From contig NZ_CP118108.1 in NCBI RefSeq assembly GCF_028747985.1, forward strand, positions 3,601,501-3,665,500: a stretch of DNA of 64,000 nucleotides, written 5' to 3'. A program made the position numbers and the translations under genes. Under the pieces are notes generated by a model, which saw only the letters and a program-made list of their open reading frames with translations, did no database searches and was not told the origin of the DNA. Positions 26,607 through 34,379 of the stretch are shown here, in pieces. The first letter of the stretch is position 1. Each line of letters opens with the position of its first letter. Source of the DNA: Paenibacillus urinalis. GTDB lineage: Bacteria; Bacillota; Bacilli; Paenibacillales; Paenibacillaceae.

Positions 26607-27207
26607 GCCAAGATCCCTCCTTCCAATGCGCTCTAATCCACTGACGTGCCCGATATAGTCTGGATTCTACAGTTTTTATGGCAATTTGTGATTCTTCTGC
26701 AATTTGTTCATAATTTTTTTCTTTCAGATAAAAATCAACAATAATATCGCGATGCTGAGCCGGAAGTGAAGATATTTTGTGAAGCAGCGTCTCTTTTCTC
26801 TCCTTCTTTAACAGCTGATGTATGATATCAGCCTGGTGATCGGCCATTTGTACAACCTCATCCTCACGGCCAACCACCTCTGCCTCCCTGCGATTTAATT
26901 TTCTTTTTAAGTCAATTGCCTTATGTAGAGCAATTCGGGTGATCCATGTCTTGAATCCTTCAGATCGGTACTGGGGGAGAGATTTAAAGACTTGAATAAA
27001 CGCTTCCTGTGCTGCGTCCTCCGCATCCTGTGCCTGGTGAAGCACGGAGTAAGTTACCTGATACACATGCCTTCCATAGCGATCAATAATTTCGCGAAAC
27101 TTGGCATGGTCACCCTTTAATATTTGATCGATCAAACTTGCTTCATCAATGGCTTCTCTCCTCCTTCCCCACTTAAATAGACGACCGCGATTTGAATAAC
27201 CCTGCAT
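26599..27207 (-). CDS. ECF-type RNA polymerase sigma factor
   Basis: Sigma-70 region 2 lies at about 25-95 (FREIIDRYGRHVYQVTYSVL, then QDAEDAAQEAFIQVFKSLPQ) and region 4 at about 135-190 (LPAQHRDIIVDFYLKEKNYE, then IAIKTVESRLYRAR). The ATG at 27207 gives 202 residues but has no ribosome binding site. A very strong site, GGAAGGAGGAG, sits inside the frame and points to an ATT codon at 27150, from which the protein would begin IDEASLIDQILKGDHAKF, a typical ECF N-terminus (183 residues). First gene of sigma, anti-sigma, triple-repeat membrane protein. Confidence 0.88.
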   Translation of the reverse strand: MQGYSNRGRLFKWGRRREAIDEASLIDQILKGDHAKFREIIDRYGRHVYQVTYSVLHQAQDAEDAAQEAFIQVFKSLPQYRSEGFKTWITRIALHKAIDLKRKLNRREAEVVGREDEVVQMADHQADIIHQLLKKERKETLLHKISSLPAQHRDIIVDFYLKEKNYEQIAEESQIAIKTVESRLYRARQWIRAHWKEGSWRE

Positions 27208-27299
27208 TATTATCAAAAAAAATTCGTGTGAATCAATTTCATAAATCTATAGGTGTTTTTGAAATAGATTTCTATGGTTGTTATTCTGAAGTATTGCAA

Positions 27300-27336
27300 C
27301 AAAAATAGACACCCCTCAAATTAAGGAATGTCTATC
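27300..27336 (-). terminator. dnaD terminator
   Basis: ATAGACATTCCT and AGGGGTGTCTAT (minus strand) form a 12-bp stem with two G-U pairs, followed by TTTTTG. It lies 24 bases after the dnaD stop. Confidence 0.7.
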
Positions 27337-27359
27337 TCGAATAAATAACAGATATTTAT

Positions 27360-28067
27360 TTAACGACCTCCATTGCGAAAACGAGCTGCATAAGCTTTAA
27401 CATCCTGTGGTGTTCTAACCCGGTTGCGGCTCCATTCAAGCAATATACGGTCGATATACGTAAAGTGCACTTTGCCGGCAAATACCGCTTCTTTTAGCGC
27501 CAGCAGAATTAACTCATCAGGATATCGATCTTGATCCAGCCAGCTGGAAATCCGCTCCAGCTCCATTGGAGATAAGGGTCTGCCGAATTCCTTCTCAAAA
27601 ATACGGAAGATGTTCTTCTCCTCTTGCTCCTCAGCAGGCGGATTCATGGCATTCTCCAAGGAACGGCTGCGGACAGATGACTTCGACAGAGAAGTGGCTC
27701 GGTCCTCTGACAAGCACTGAGCCAATATGGTATACAACCCGATCAGATTATATCGTTCATACTGAATGCCTTGCACAGCATCCATGTCCTCTTCTATCCG
27801 AATAAACCCTTCCTTCATAAGCCGCTGAAGCCGTTTGGCTATCTCATCAGGCATGATTCCCATTCGATCTGCCAGCTCCTGAAGCGTCGGAAATTCATTT
27901 CCCTCCACCTGCTGAAATCCAAGCAAATGCTCTATAAGCAGTACTTCTCCTTCTGATAATCCCAGCCGGGCATGATAACGAAGCAGTGCATAGGGAAGCT
28001 GGATGCTTCCCGTTGCCATGCCGTAAGCGACACCGTCCGCCCAAGTTCCTACGCTAGGTTCGCTCAT
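27360..28067 (-). CDS. dnaD: Replication initiation/primosome protein DnaD
   Basis: A 235-residue protein with an N-terminal winged helix (about 20-110; SIQLPYALLRYHARLGLSEG, FPTLQELADRMGIMPDEIAK) for oligomerisation and a C-terminal DnaD DNA-binding domain (about 150-225; IFEKEFGRPLSPMELERISSW, YIDRILLEW). DnaD helps load the replicative helicase at oriC and restart sites. It is 17 bases downstream of asnS, the B. subtilis order, but the usual third gene nth is not here; a terminator follows instead. ATG at 28067 after AGGAGGAAT. Confidence 0.95.
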   Translation of the reverse strand: MSEPSVGTWADGVAYGMATGSIQLPYALLRYHARLGLSEGEVLLIEHLLGFQQVEGNEFPTLQELADRMGIMPDEIAKRLQRLMKEGFIRIEEDMDAVQGIQYERYNLIGLYTILAQCLSEDRATSLSKSSVRSRSLENAMNPPAEEQEEKNIFRIFEKEFGRPLSPMELERISSWLDQDRYPDELILLALKEAVFAGKVHFTYIDRILLEWSRNRVRTPQDVKAYAARFRNGGR

Positions 28068-28084
28068 TCATATTCCTCCTGGAC

Positions 28085-29380
28085 TTATGGATATAGACGA
28101 TACAGCATCCGTGGGAACGGAATCGTCTCACGAACATGGTCAAGTCCGCAAATCCAAGCTACTGTCCGCTCAAGTCCAAGTCCGAATCCGGAGTGAGGTA
28201 CTGAGCCGTACGTACGAAGATCCAAATACCACTGATAAGCTTCACGTGAGAGATTATGCTCCTCAAAGCGTTCTTCCATCAGCTTCGGATCATCAATACG
28301 CTGGGAGCCCCCAATAATTTCTCCATAGCCTTCAGGAGCGATCATATCAGCACATAGAACGACCTCAGGACGATTCGGATCTGGCTTCATGTAGAATGCT
28401 TTGATTCCGGCTGGATAATGGGTAATAAATACAGGCTTGTCATATTTCTCTGCAATTGCCGTTTCATGCGGCGCACCAAAATCTTCACCCCAAGGAATAT
28501 CAAAGCCTTCGCCTTGGAGGAATTGGATCGCATCGTCATAAGTGATCCGCGGGAATGGAGCTGTAACATTCTCCAGCTTGGAAACATCACGTCCGATACT
28601 TTCAAGCTCTGTACGGCAGTTCTTCACTACTGACTGTACAACATGAGCGATGAATTGCTCCTGGATACGCAGACTCTCTTCATGATCTACGAAGGCCATC
28701 TCCGGCTCAATCATCCAGAATTCGATCAAATGACGGCGTGTCTTGGATTTCTCTGCACGGAACGTCGGTCCGAAGGAATACACTTTACCAAGCGCCATTG
28801 CAGCAGCTTCCATGTACAGCTGACCGCTCTGCGTCAAATATGCATCCTCATCGAAATATTTGATATGGAATAAATTCGTTGTTCCTTCTGCAGAAGAAGG
28901 AGTCAAAATCGGTGGATCCACGATCGTAAATCCGTTCGTATCAAAGTACTCCTGAACCGCACGAATGATCTCGGCACGGATAATCATAATCGCACGCTGC
29001 TTGGATGAACGCAGCCACAGATGGCGATGATCCATTAGGAAGTCGACCCCATGCTCTTTAGGAGTAATCGGATAATTCTCTGTTAAGTGAATGATTTCGA
29101 TATCCGTCACGGTCATTTCATATCCGGATTGACTGCGTGGCTCCTCTCGAATCACACCTGTTACATATAGTGAGCTTTCCTGAGTCAAGCTCTTCGCATT
29201 ATTCCAGATTTCCTCAGAAACCTCGCTTTTTACAACAACCCCTTGGATATAGCCCGTACCATCTCGAAGCTGCAAAAACTGTATTTTGCCGCTGGAGCGC
29301 TTATTGTTAATCCAAGCACCAATCGTTACCGTTTCTCCAACGTGCTGACTGACATGGCGAATGTCGCTCTTTGTGCTCAT
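28085..29380 (-). CDS. asnS: Asparaginyl-tRNA synthetase
   Basis: A class IIb aminoacyl-tRNA synthetase of 431 residues. The N-terminal OB-fold anticodon domain (about 12-100) includes [20 protein letters not shown]. The catalytic core has motif 2 ([21 protein letters not shown], about 205-225) and motif 3 ([15 protein letters not shown], about 400-415). The choice of Asn over Asp rests on the close match to Bacillus AsnS and on the asnS-dnaD neighbourhood. aspB, which precedes asnS in B. subtilis, is absent here; ackA precedes it. Confidence 0.95.
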   Translation of the reverse strand: MSTKSDIRHVSQHVGETVTIGAWINNKRSSGKIQFLQLRDGTGYIQGVVVKSEVSEEIWNNAKSLTQESSLYVTGVIREEPRSQSGYEMTVTDIEIIHLTENYPITPKEHGVDFLMDHRHLWLRSSKQRAIMIIRAEIIRAVQEYFDTNGFTIVDPPILTPSSAEGTTNLFHIKYFDEDAYLTQSGQLYMEAAAMALGKVYSFGPTFRAEKSKTRRHLIEFWMIEPEMAFVDHEESLRIQEQFIAHVVQSVVKNCRTELESIGRDVSKLENVTAPFPRITYDDAIQFLQGEGFDIPWGEDFGAPHETAIAEKYDKPVFITHYPAGIKAFYMKPDPNRPEVVLCADMIAPEGYGEIIGGSQRIDDPKLMEERFEEHNLSREAYQWYLDLRTYGSVPHSGFGLGLERTVAWICGLDHVRETIPFPRMLYRLYP

Positions 29381-29421
29381 GTCTCATCTCTCCCCGTTCT
29401 ATTAAAATTCAAATTCAAATG

Positions 29422-30627
29422 TTACTTTGACTCTTCTACAATGCGATTCGTGTCGCGAGCAATAACAAGCTCTTCATTCGTTGGAATGATCAATACTTCG
29501 ACTTTGGAATTCGCAGTAGAAATACGGCGAGGCTCGCCAGAACGAATCTTGTTCAGCTCCTCGTCAAGCTCTACTCCGAGATAAGTCAACTGCTCCAGTA
29601 CTCTTTGACGAAGGACTACAGAGTTCTCTCCGACCCCAGCAGTGAAGACAATGACGTCTACTCCGTTCATCGCCGCAGCATAGGAACCGATGTACTTGCG
29701 AAGACGATATTCGTACATGTTGAATGCGAGTGTAGAATTCGGATCTCCGTTCTCCATACCCTCTGTAATTTCACGCATATCACTGCTGATTCCAGAGATG
29801 GCAAGAAGTCCACTGTGCTTGTTAAGCATAGAGTTCACTTCATTCAGCGTTAAGTCCTCTTTGTTCATGACATATGGAACAATCGCAGGATCAAGATCTC
29901 CGCTGCGCGTTCCCATCATAAGTCCTTCCAGAGGCGTCATTCCCATGGATGTATCGACAGACACGCCATTTTGAATCGCTGTAAGACTTCCCCCGTTACC
30001 TACATGGCACGTTATGATCTTCAGGTCCTCAATCGGACGCTCCAAGAATTCAGCAGCGATCTGGCTTACATAGTAATGGGATGTACCATGGGCTCCATAA
30101 CGACGAACCTTGTACTTGTTATACAGTACACGTGGAATTGCGTATAGATAAGCAGACTCCGGCATCGTTTGATGGAATGCGGTATCAAATACAACCACTT
30201 GCGGTACTCCAGGCATATTGGCTTCAGCGGCATTAATACCCATAATCGCAGCTGGATTATGAAGCGGTGCAAGGTCGATCAATTGACGAATCTTCGCTTT
30301 GACTTCATCTGTAACCAATGCAGATCCGTTAAAGAATTCACCGCCGTGAACAACACGGTGTCCGACAGCTTGAATCTCTTCGATTGAAGACAGTACGCCG
30401 TGCTCAGCATGTACGAGCTTGTCCAATACTTTACGGATCGCTGTCGTATGTTCCAGAATCTCGCTTACTTCGGTCACTTCTTCTTTGCCTGTCGGCTTAT
30501 GTGTAAGAATGGAAGAATCCATTCCGATCCGCTCAACCAAGCCTTTAGCCAGAACAGACTCGTCAGTCATGTCATACACTTGATACTTCAGGGAAGAACT
30601 TCCCGCATTAATTACTAATACTTTCAT
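29422..30627 (-). CDS. ackA: Acetate kinase
   Basis: A 401-residue ASKHA-fold kinase that makes ATP and acetate from acetyl phosphate. N-terminal VLVINAGSSSLKYQVYDM, then GHRVVHGGEFF, PLHNPAAIMGI, VFDTAFHQTMP (catalytic Asp and His region) and TCHVGNGGSLTAI are all diagnostic, with VFTAGVGENSVVLRQRV near the C-terminus. Its ATG overlaps the stop of the upstream hydroxyacyl-CoA dehydrogenase by four bases (ATGA), so the two are coupled. Overflow acetate formation or acetate activation is its likely role. Confidence 0.97.
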   Translation of the reverse strand: MKVLVINAGSSSLKYQVYDMTDESVLAKGLVERIGMDSSILTHKPTGKEEVTEVSEILEHTTAIRKVLDKLVHAEHGVLSSIEEIQAVGHRVVHGGEFFNGSALVTDEVKAKIRQLIDLAPLHNPAAIMGINAAEANMPGVPQVVVFDTAFHQTMPESAYLYAIPRVLYNKYKVRRYGAHGTSHYYVSQIAAEFLERPIEDLKIITCHVGNGGSLTAIQNGVSVDTSMGMTPLEGLMMGTRSGDLDPAIVPYVMNKEDLTLNEVNSMLNKHSGLLAISGISSDMREITEGMENGDPNSTLAFNMYEYRLRKYIGSYAAAMNGVDVIVFTAGVGENSVVLRQRVLEQLTYLGVELDEELNKIRSGEPRRISTANSKVEVLIIPTNEELVIARDTNRIVEESK

Positions 30628-31493
30628 ATCCGGTCACCATCCTTGTCATACTTGAAGAAGCCTTCGCCCGTCTTCACACCTAATTGCCCTGCGCGAACCA
30701 TTTTCTTAAGTATAGTGGAAGGTCTGTATTTCAATTCGCCGAACTCACGGAACATACCGTCAAGTGCAGCATGAACGGAATCGAGGCCAAAACGATCTGC
30801 CATTTCAAATGGGCCATGCTGGAATTTGTATCCAATCCGAACCGCTTGATCGATATCCTCGGCAGATGCAACGCCCTCTTCAAGCAGATGAAGGGCTTCA
30901 TTGATATGCAGACAAATAAGCCGGGAAGTTACGAATCCAGGAGACTCATAGACCATGACGCCTTTTTTCTCCAATACTTCCTCAGCAAACTTCTTCGTGA
31001 ACTCAAATGTATCATCTGATGTTTTAAGACCACGAATGATTTCGACAACATCGATACTTGATACCGGATAAATCCAGTGCAGGCCGATCACACGCTCAGG
31101 ATGATTTGTAGAACTTGCAAGTTCAGTCAAGCTCAGTGTTGAAGTATTACTTGTTAGAATGATATCTTCAGACACAATCTCCTCAAGCTGTTTGAACAAT
31201 TTGATCTTTGCTTCCAGGTCTTCAGTAATGGTCTCTATAATCAAGTCGCAAGCAGACAGATCACTAAGATTCGCTCTATGAATTCTAGATAAGATCAATT
31301 TTTTCTCTGCTTGGGTAATTGCCCACTTCTCCAATTTTTTATCTAACCCTGTCTCGATCATTCCGATGGAATAATCAAGCTTATTCGGGGAAAGCTCTAC
31401 CAGCATAACGTCGAGGCCTTTAGCTGCCAGCATTTCAGCAATACTTTGACCCATCGTACCTCCGCCGATAACTCCTATCTTTTTAAACAACAT
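30624..31493 (-). CDS. 3-hydroxyacyl-CoA (3-hydroxybutyryl-CoA) dehydrogenase
   Basis: A 289-residue NAD-dependent dehydrogenase. The Rossmann motif is IGVIGGGTMGQSIAEMLA (7-24); the catalytic His is in IGLHWIYPVS (about 142) with the paired Glu in the region following; LTSNTSTLSLTELA and the C-terminal GPFEMADRFGLD are family signatures. Bacillus MmgB and clostridial Hbd are the nearest types. It oxidises or forms acetoacetyl-CoA; the direction is unknown. Coupling to ackA by a 4-base overlap is unusual and suggests a link between acyl-CoA oxidation or butyrate-type fermentation and acetate formation. Confidence 0.88.
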   Translation of the reverse strand: MLFKKIGVIGGGTMGQSIAEMLAAKGLDVMLVELSPNKLDYSIGMIETGLDKKLEKWAITQAEKKLILSRIHRANLSDLSACDLIIETITEDLEAKIKLFKQLEEIVSEDIILTSNTSTLSLTELASSTNHPERVIGLHWIYPVSSIDVVEIIRGLKTSDDTFEFTKKFAEEVLEKKGVMVYESPGFVTSRLICLHINEALHLLEEGVASAEDIDQAVRIGYKFQHGPFEMADRFGLDSVHAALDGMFREFGELKYRPSTILKKMVRAGQLGVKTGEGFFKYDKDGDRI

Positions 31494-31602
31494 GGTTACT
31501 GCTCCATCCCTTCCTGGTCTCTTCTGAATAGTTTGTATTCTTCTTTGTCGAAAAATACATTTTTATGACCCAACATATAATAATATCTTAGCATGAATCA
31601 AA

Positions 31603-31640
31603 AGTAAAAAAAAATAACCAGCATAAATAATTATGCTGGC
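31603..31640 (-). terminator. Terminator overlapping the ftsH-like stop codon
   Basis: CCAGCATAA and TTATGCTGG form a perfect 9-bp stem around 4 bases; the TAA stop is in the stem. TTATTTTTTTT follows on the minus strand. Confidence 0.9.
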
Positions 31641-33133
31641 AAAAGTGCATTTTTCTTAAATAATTCACGGAATTGACCACCGGACAACACTTCTTCCTTC
31701 ATGAGAATGTCCAGCGACTCATCAAAGATGGCTGCGTGCTCATGGAGCAGCTCTTTTGTACGGGCAAACAGCTCATTCAAGATGTAGTTATTCTCACGCA
31801 TCATGTCTTCCTGGGATACCATGTCAAGATTAACAATGCCGAGCGAGGTCAGTCCAGAGCTGATCATGGTTTTGACAATATCGAGCGATTGCTCAAAGTC
31901 ATTTCTGGAACCGGTGCTCCGCCCTCCATAATAAATTTCCTCGGCAGCAGCACCACCGAGTGCAATCATAATCTGAGCTTCAAGAAAATCCTTCGTATAT
32001 AAGTACTGCTCTTCCTGCGGATTATGTCGAACATAACCGAGTGCCTGTCCCCGCGGACTGAGTGCTACCTGGCCCACACTGTTCGGTCGAACTGCTTCTG
32101 CTGCAATCGCATGTCCGAGCTCATGAATGGCAACCCGCTTCTTCTCGTCTGCATTGGATTCACGGTCTGTCTTCTCACCCATCATCACTTTATCTATAGC
32201 CATAGACAGGTTCCGCTGCGTAATAAATTCCAGACTATCCCGCATTGCATAGATTGCAGCCTCATTCATCAAGCTCTCGAGCTGCGCCCCGGAGAAGCCA
32301 TACGATTCTTCAGCTATTTTGTCCAAGCTTACATCCTCAGCAAGCGGTTTATTTTTGGCATGCAGCTCCAGAATATGCTTGCGCCCTTTCTTATCCGGAA
32401 GCTCCACTTGGATATGGCGGTCAAAACGACCCGGACGAAGAAGTGCGCTGTCGAGCATTTCTTTGCGGTTCGTCGCTGCGATAATCAGAATGCGGGGTGC
32501 ATCAGAGTTGTATATACCGTCCATCTCCGTAAGCAGCTGGTTCAGAGTCTGATCATATTCACGCTGCTGGCCGCCCTCTCTTTTGCCGCCGATGACATCG
32601 ATCTCATCAATAAAAATAATGGCGTTTTCTTTGTTTTCCTTGGCAGCCCGAGCTCTGGCATCTTTAAATAATTCACGGATACGTCCTGCCCCGACACCAA
32701 CATACATTTCAACAAACTCACTGCCGGCAGCTGCAATAAATACAGAATTGGTGTAATGTGCAGCCGCCTTCGCCATCAGTGTCTTCCCCGTACCCGGAGG
32801 GCCTGTCAGCAAAATACCCTTTAGTGGGCGAATGCCAAACTTCTGAATTTCTTCATGTCTAACCAAAAAGTCCAGCGCTTCACGGAGCTCCTGCTTGGCG
32901 CTGTCCTGTCCTCCAATTTCCTCGAAGGTAAGCTTGGCGGGACCAGCCTTCTTGCGCTTCTTCTCACTGCTGGCACCGACCGCGAGTCCGCCGCGTGTCT
33001 GCATCAGGAACACCACGCCCCCTGCAAGCAGGGCAATAAGCAGTACTGGAATAATATTAACTCCTATAAAGACCAGAAAAAGAAGTACGACCGGAACGAC
33101 CCCGATTAAAATCTCCTTCAACCAATTAGGCAT
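31631..33133 (-). CDS. Compact FtsH-type AAA+ zinc metalloprotease
   Basis: A 500-residue FtsH paralogue. Two closely spaced N-terminal hydrophobic segments (about 8-50) have no extracytoplasmic domain between them, unlike canonical FtsH (about 640 residues). The AAA+ domain has Walker A GPPGTGKT (about 112), Walker B IIFIDEID and the RPGRFDR second region. Protease motif HELGHAIAAE (about 337) supplies two zinc ligands and the catalytic Glu; SRNDFEQS gives the third ligand. Start ATG at 33133, overlapping the end of the upstream membrane protein gene; the ORF can extend to 33196, but only within that gene. Substrates are unknown; it should degrade membrane or cytosolic proteins. Confidence 0.87.
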   Translation of the reverse strand: MPNWLKEILIGVVPVVLLFLVFIGVNIIPVLLIALLAGGVVFLMQTRGGLAVGASSEKKRKKAGPAKLTFEEIGGQDSAKQELREALDFLVRHEEIQKFGIRPLKGILLTGPPGTGKTLMAKAAAHYTNSVFIAAAGSEFVEMYVGVGAGRIRELFKDARARAAKENKENAIIFIDEIDVIGGKREGGQQREYDQTLNQLLTEMDGIYNSDAPRILIIAATNRKEMLDSALLRPGRFDRHIQVELPDKKGRKHILELHAKNKPLAEDVSLDKIAEESYGFSGAQLESLMNEAAIYAMRDSLEFITQRNLSMAIDKVMMGEKTDRESNADEKKRVAIHELGHAIAAEAVRPNSVGQVALSPRGQALGYVRHNPQEEQYLYTKDFLEAQIMIALGGAAAEEIYYGGRSTGSRNDFEQSLDIVKTMISSGLTSLGIVNLDMVSQEDMMRENNYILNELFARTKELLHEHAAIFDESLDILMKEEVLSGGQFRELFKKNALLPA

Positions 33134-33653
33134 TAGGCCACACTCCCATCGTAGCCGGCTGTCTCGGCAGAATAATATACTTGCTTGCTTCTCCATCTGA
33201 CAGGCTTACATATACGTTCTCATTATCAATATCATAGTCAACCTGGATGCTGCCTTCGCTCATTTCCTTCAGCTTCTCAGGAATTTGCGTGTATTGTCTA
33301 GTCTCCATCGCTTCAGCGACGGTAAATAAAGCGCTGGACCAGAAATCATCAAGCGTTTCCGTCGAATGATCCTTAACCTCCAGCTGCATCGTTCTACCGT
33401 TCAGAAGCTCCTTGCCATCTGTGCGGATATAATCAACAAGACCTCTTATATTGGTATTCGGTTCGAGATCGAGATTCAAAACAACTTGATTCTGGTTAAT
33501 ATCTAATTGAACATCGTTTACGCCGTCATACTCGGCAACCAACTTTTCGATTGGCTTCTCAAGGGCCACCTGACGGTACACAAACCATCCTCCAAACAGC
33601 AGCGTAGCCGTAACCATAACTGTAATTGCTATCCGAATAGGACGTAATTTCAA
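33126..33653 (-). CDS. Single-pass membrane protein of unknown function, coupled to the FtsH-like protease
   Basis: A 175-residue protein with an N-terminal membrane anchor (about 7-27, IAITVMVTATLLFGGWFVY) and a soluble extracytoplasmic domain of mixed beta and alpha content (VQLDINQNQVVLNLDLEPNT, then VDYDIDNENVYVSLSDG). I do not recognise it. The start is TTG at 33653, seven bases after GAGGAGG. Its last codons overlap the start of the protease gene by 8 bases. A domain outside the membrane fused to an anchor could substitute for the extracytoplasmic part that the compact FtsH lacks; this is inference from gene order only. Confidence 0.75.
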   Translation of the reverse strand: MKLRPIRIAITVMVTATLLFGGWFVYRQVALEKPIEKLVAEYDGVNDVQLDINQNQVVLNLDLEPNTNIRGLVDYIRTDGKELLNGRTMQLEVKDHSTETLDDFWSSALFTVAEAMETRQYTQIPEKLKEMSEGSIQVDYDIDNENVYVSLSDGEASKYIILPRQPATMGVWPNA

Positions 33654-33775
33654 GTGACAACCTCCTCATCTATTTTACCCACTCTATTCCTATCAAAATG
33701 GGATATAGATATAGCATACCATATACAGCGGTCCAAATCTAAACTATGAATTATTTTTCAAAGTTTCCAATCCAA

Positions 33776-33816
33776 ATAACCCCGAAATGGCCAATGGAGA
33801 CCACTTCAGGGTATTT
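33776..33816. terminator. Bidirectional-type terminator after ypmB
   Basis: ACCCCGAAATGG and CCACTTCAGGGT pair over 12 bases with two G-U-type changes. TATTTTTT follows on the plus strand and TATTTGG on the minus strand, where ypmB ends. Confidence 0.65.
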
Positions 33817-33826
33817 TTTGAGTGCA

Positions 33827-34348
33827 TTATTCTTTGACCGGAAGCTGAAATCCTTCCTCTAGCTCGGTTCCATCACTGAAACGATAGAAGCGATAGTAGT
33901 AACGATCATTCTCTTTATAAAATAACTGCCAGACATACGTCTCATCATAAACTGCCGGCTGCAGTCTGACGATTTCAATTCCAGGCAGCTGTGAGCTGAT
34001 CTTGGAGCGCATTTCTTCCTCAGACGTTCCTTCTTCAATCTTCTCGCTGTGTACACTCTTTTCATCTGTCTTTGGCTTCTTGTCAGTACCGTACTGTACC
34101 CATACCATAATGGGCTCATTATCCGCATTTACACCTTCAATTGTCCAATAAATGGCATCCTCAGACCAGACCGATTTTTGCGTCTTCGTTACTGTAACCA
34201 GGTCTTCTTTTTCTTTCGCAATAGCGATTGCAGCTTCTTCTTCTACCCATGTATCCTTCATTACATATTCATAAAATATATAAATGCCTAAGAGCACGAG
34301 TATAAAAGCCACAATACTTATGAGGATCCACTTTCTTTTTTTTCTCAA
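33827..34348 (-). CDS. ypmB: YpmB-like DUF5590 membrane-anchored protein
   Basis: A 173-residue protein with a Lys/Arg-rich start and a single membrane helix (about 7-28). The soluble part has EEEAAIAIAKEKEDL, AIYWTIEGVNADNEPIMVWV and YDETYVWQLFYKENDRYYYR, a pattern of two PepSY-like alpha/beta halves seen in YpmB (DUF5590). Its function is unknown. B. subtilis ypmB sits in the same dinG-asnS neighbourhood. The start is TTG at 34348, seven bases after AAGGGAG, and no ATG is available. A terminator follows, so the FtsH-like cluster has its own promoter. Confidence 0.8.
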   Translation of the reverse strand: MRKKRKWILISIVAFILVLLGIYIFYEYVMKDTWVEEEAAIAIAKEKEDLVTVTKTQKSVWSEDAIYWTIEGVNADNEPIMVWVQYGTDKKPKTDEKSVHSEKIEEGTSEEEMRSKISSQLPGIEIVRLQPAVYDETYVWQLFYKENDRYYYRFYRFSDGTELEEGFQLPVKE

Positions 34349-34379
34349 GGCTGAACTCCCTTCTTGCCCCCAGCATCAA

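Noticed and set aside
32024..32671. 215-codon plus-strand frame opposite the FtsH-like gene
   Set aside because: Antisense to the AAA+ core, no ribosome binding site or domain.
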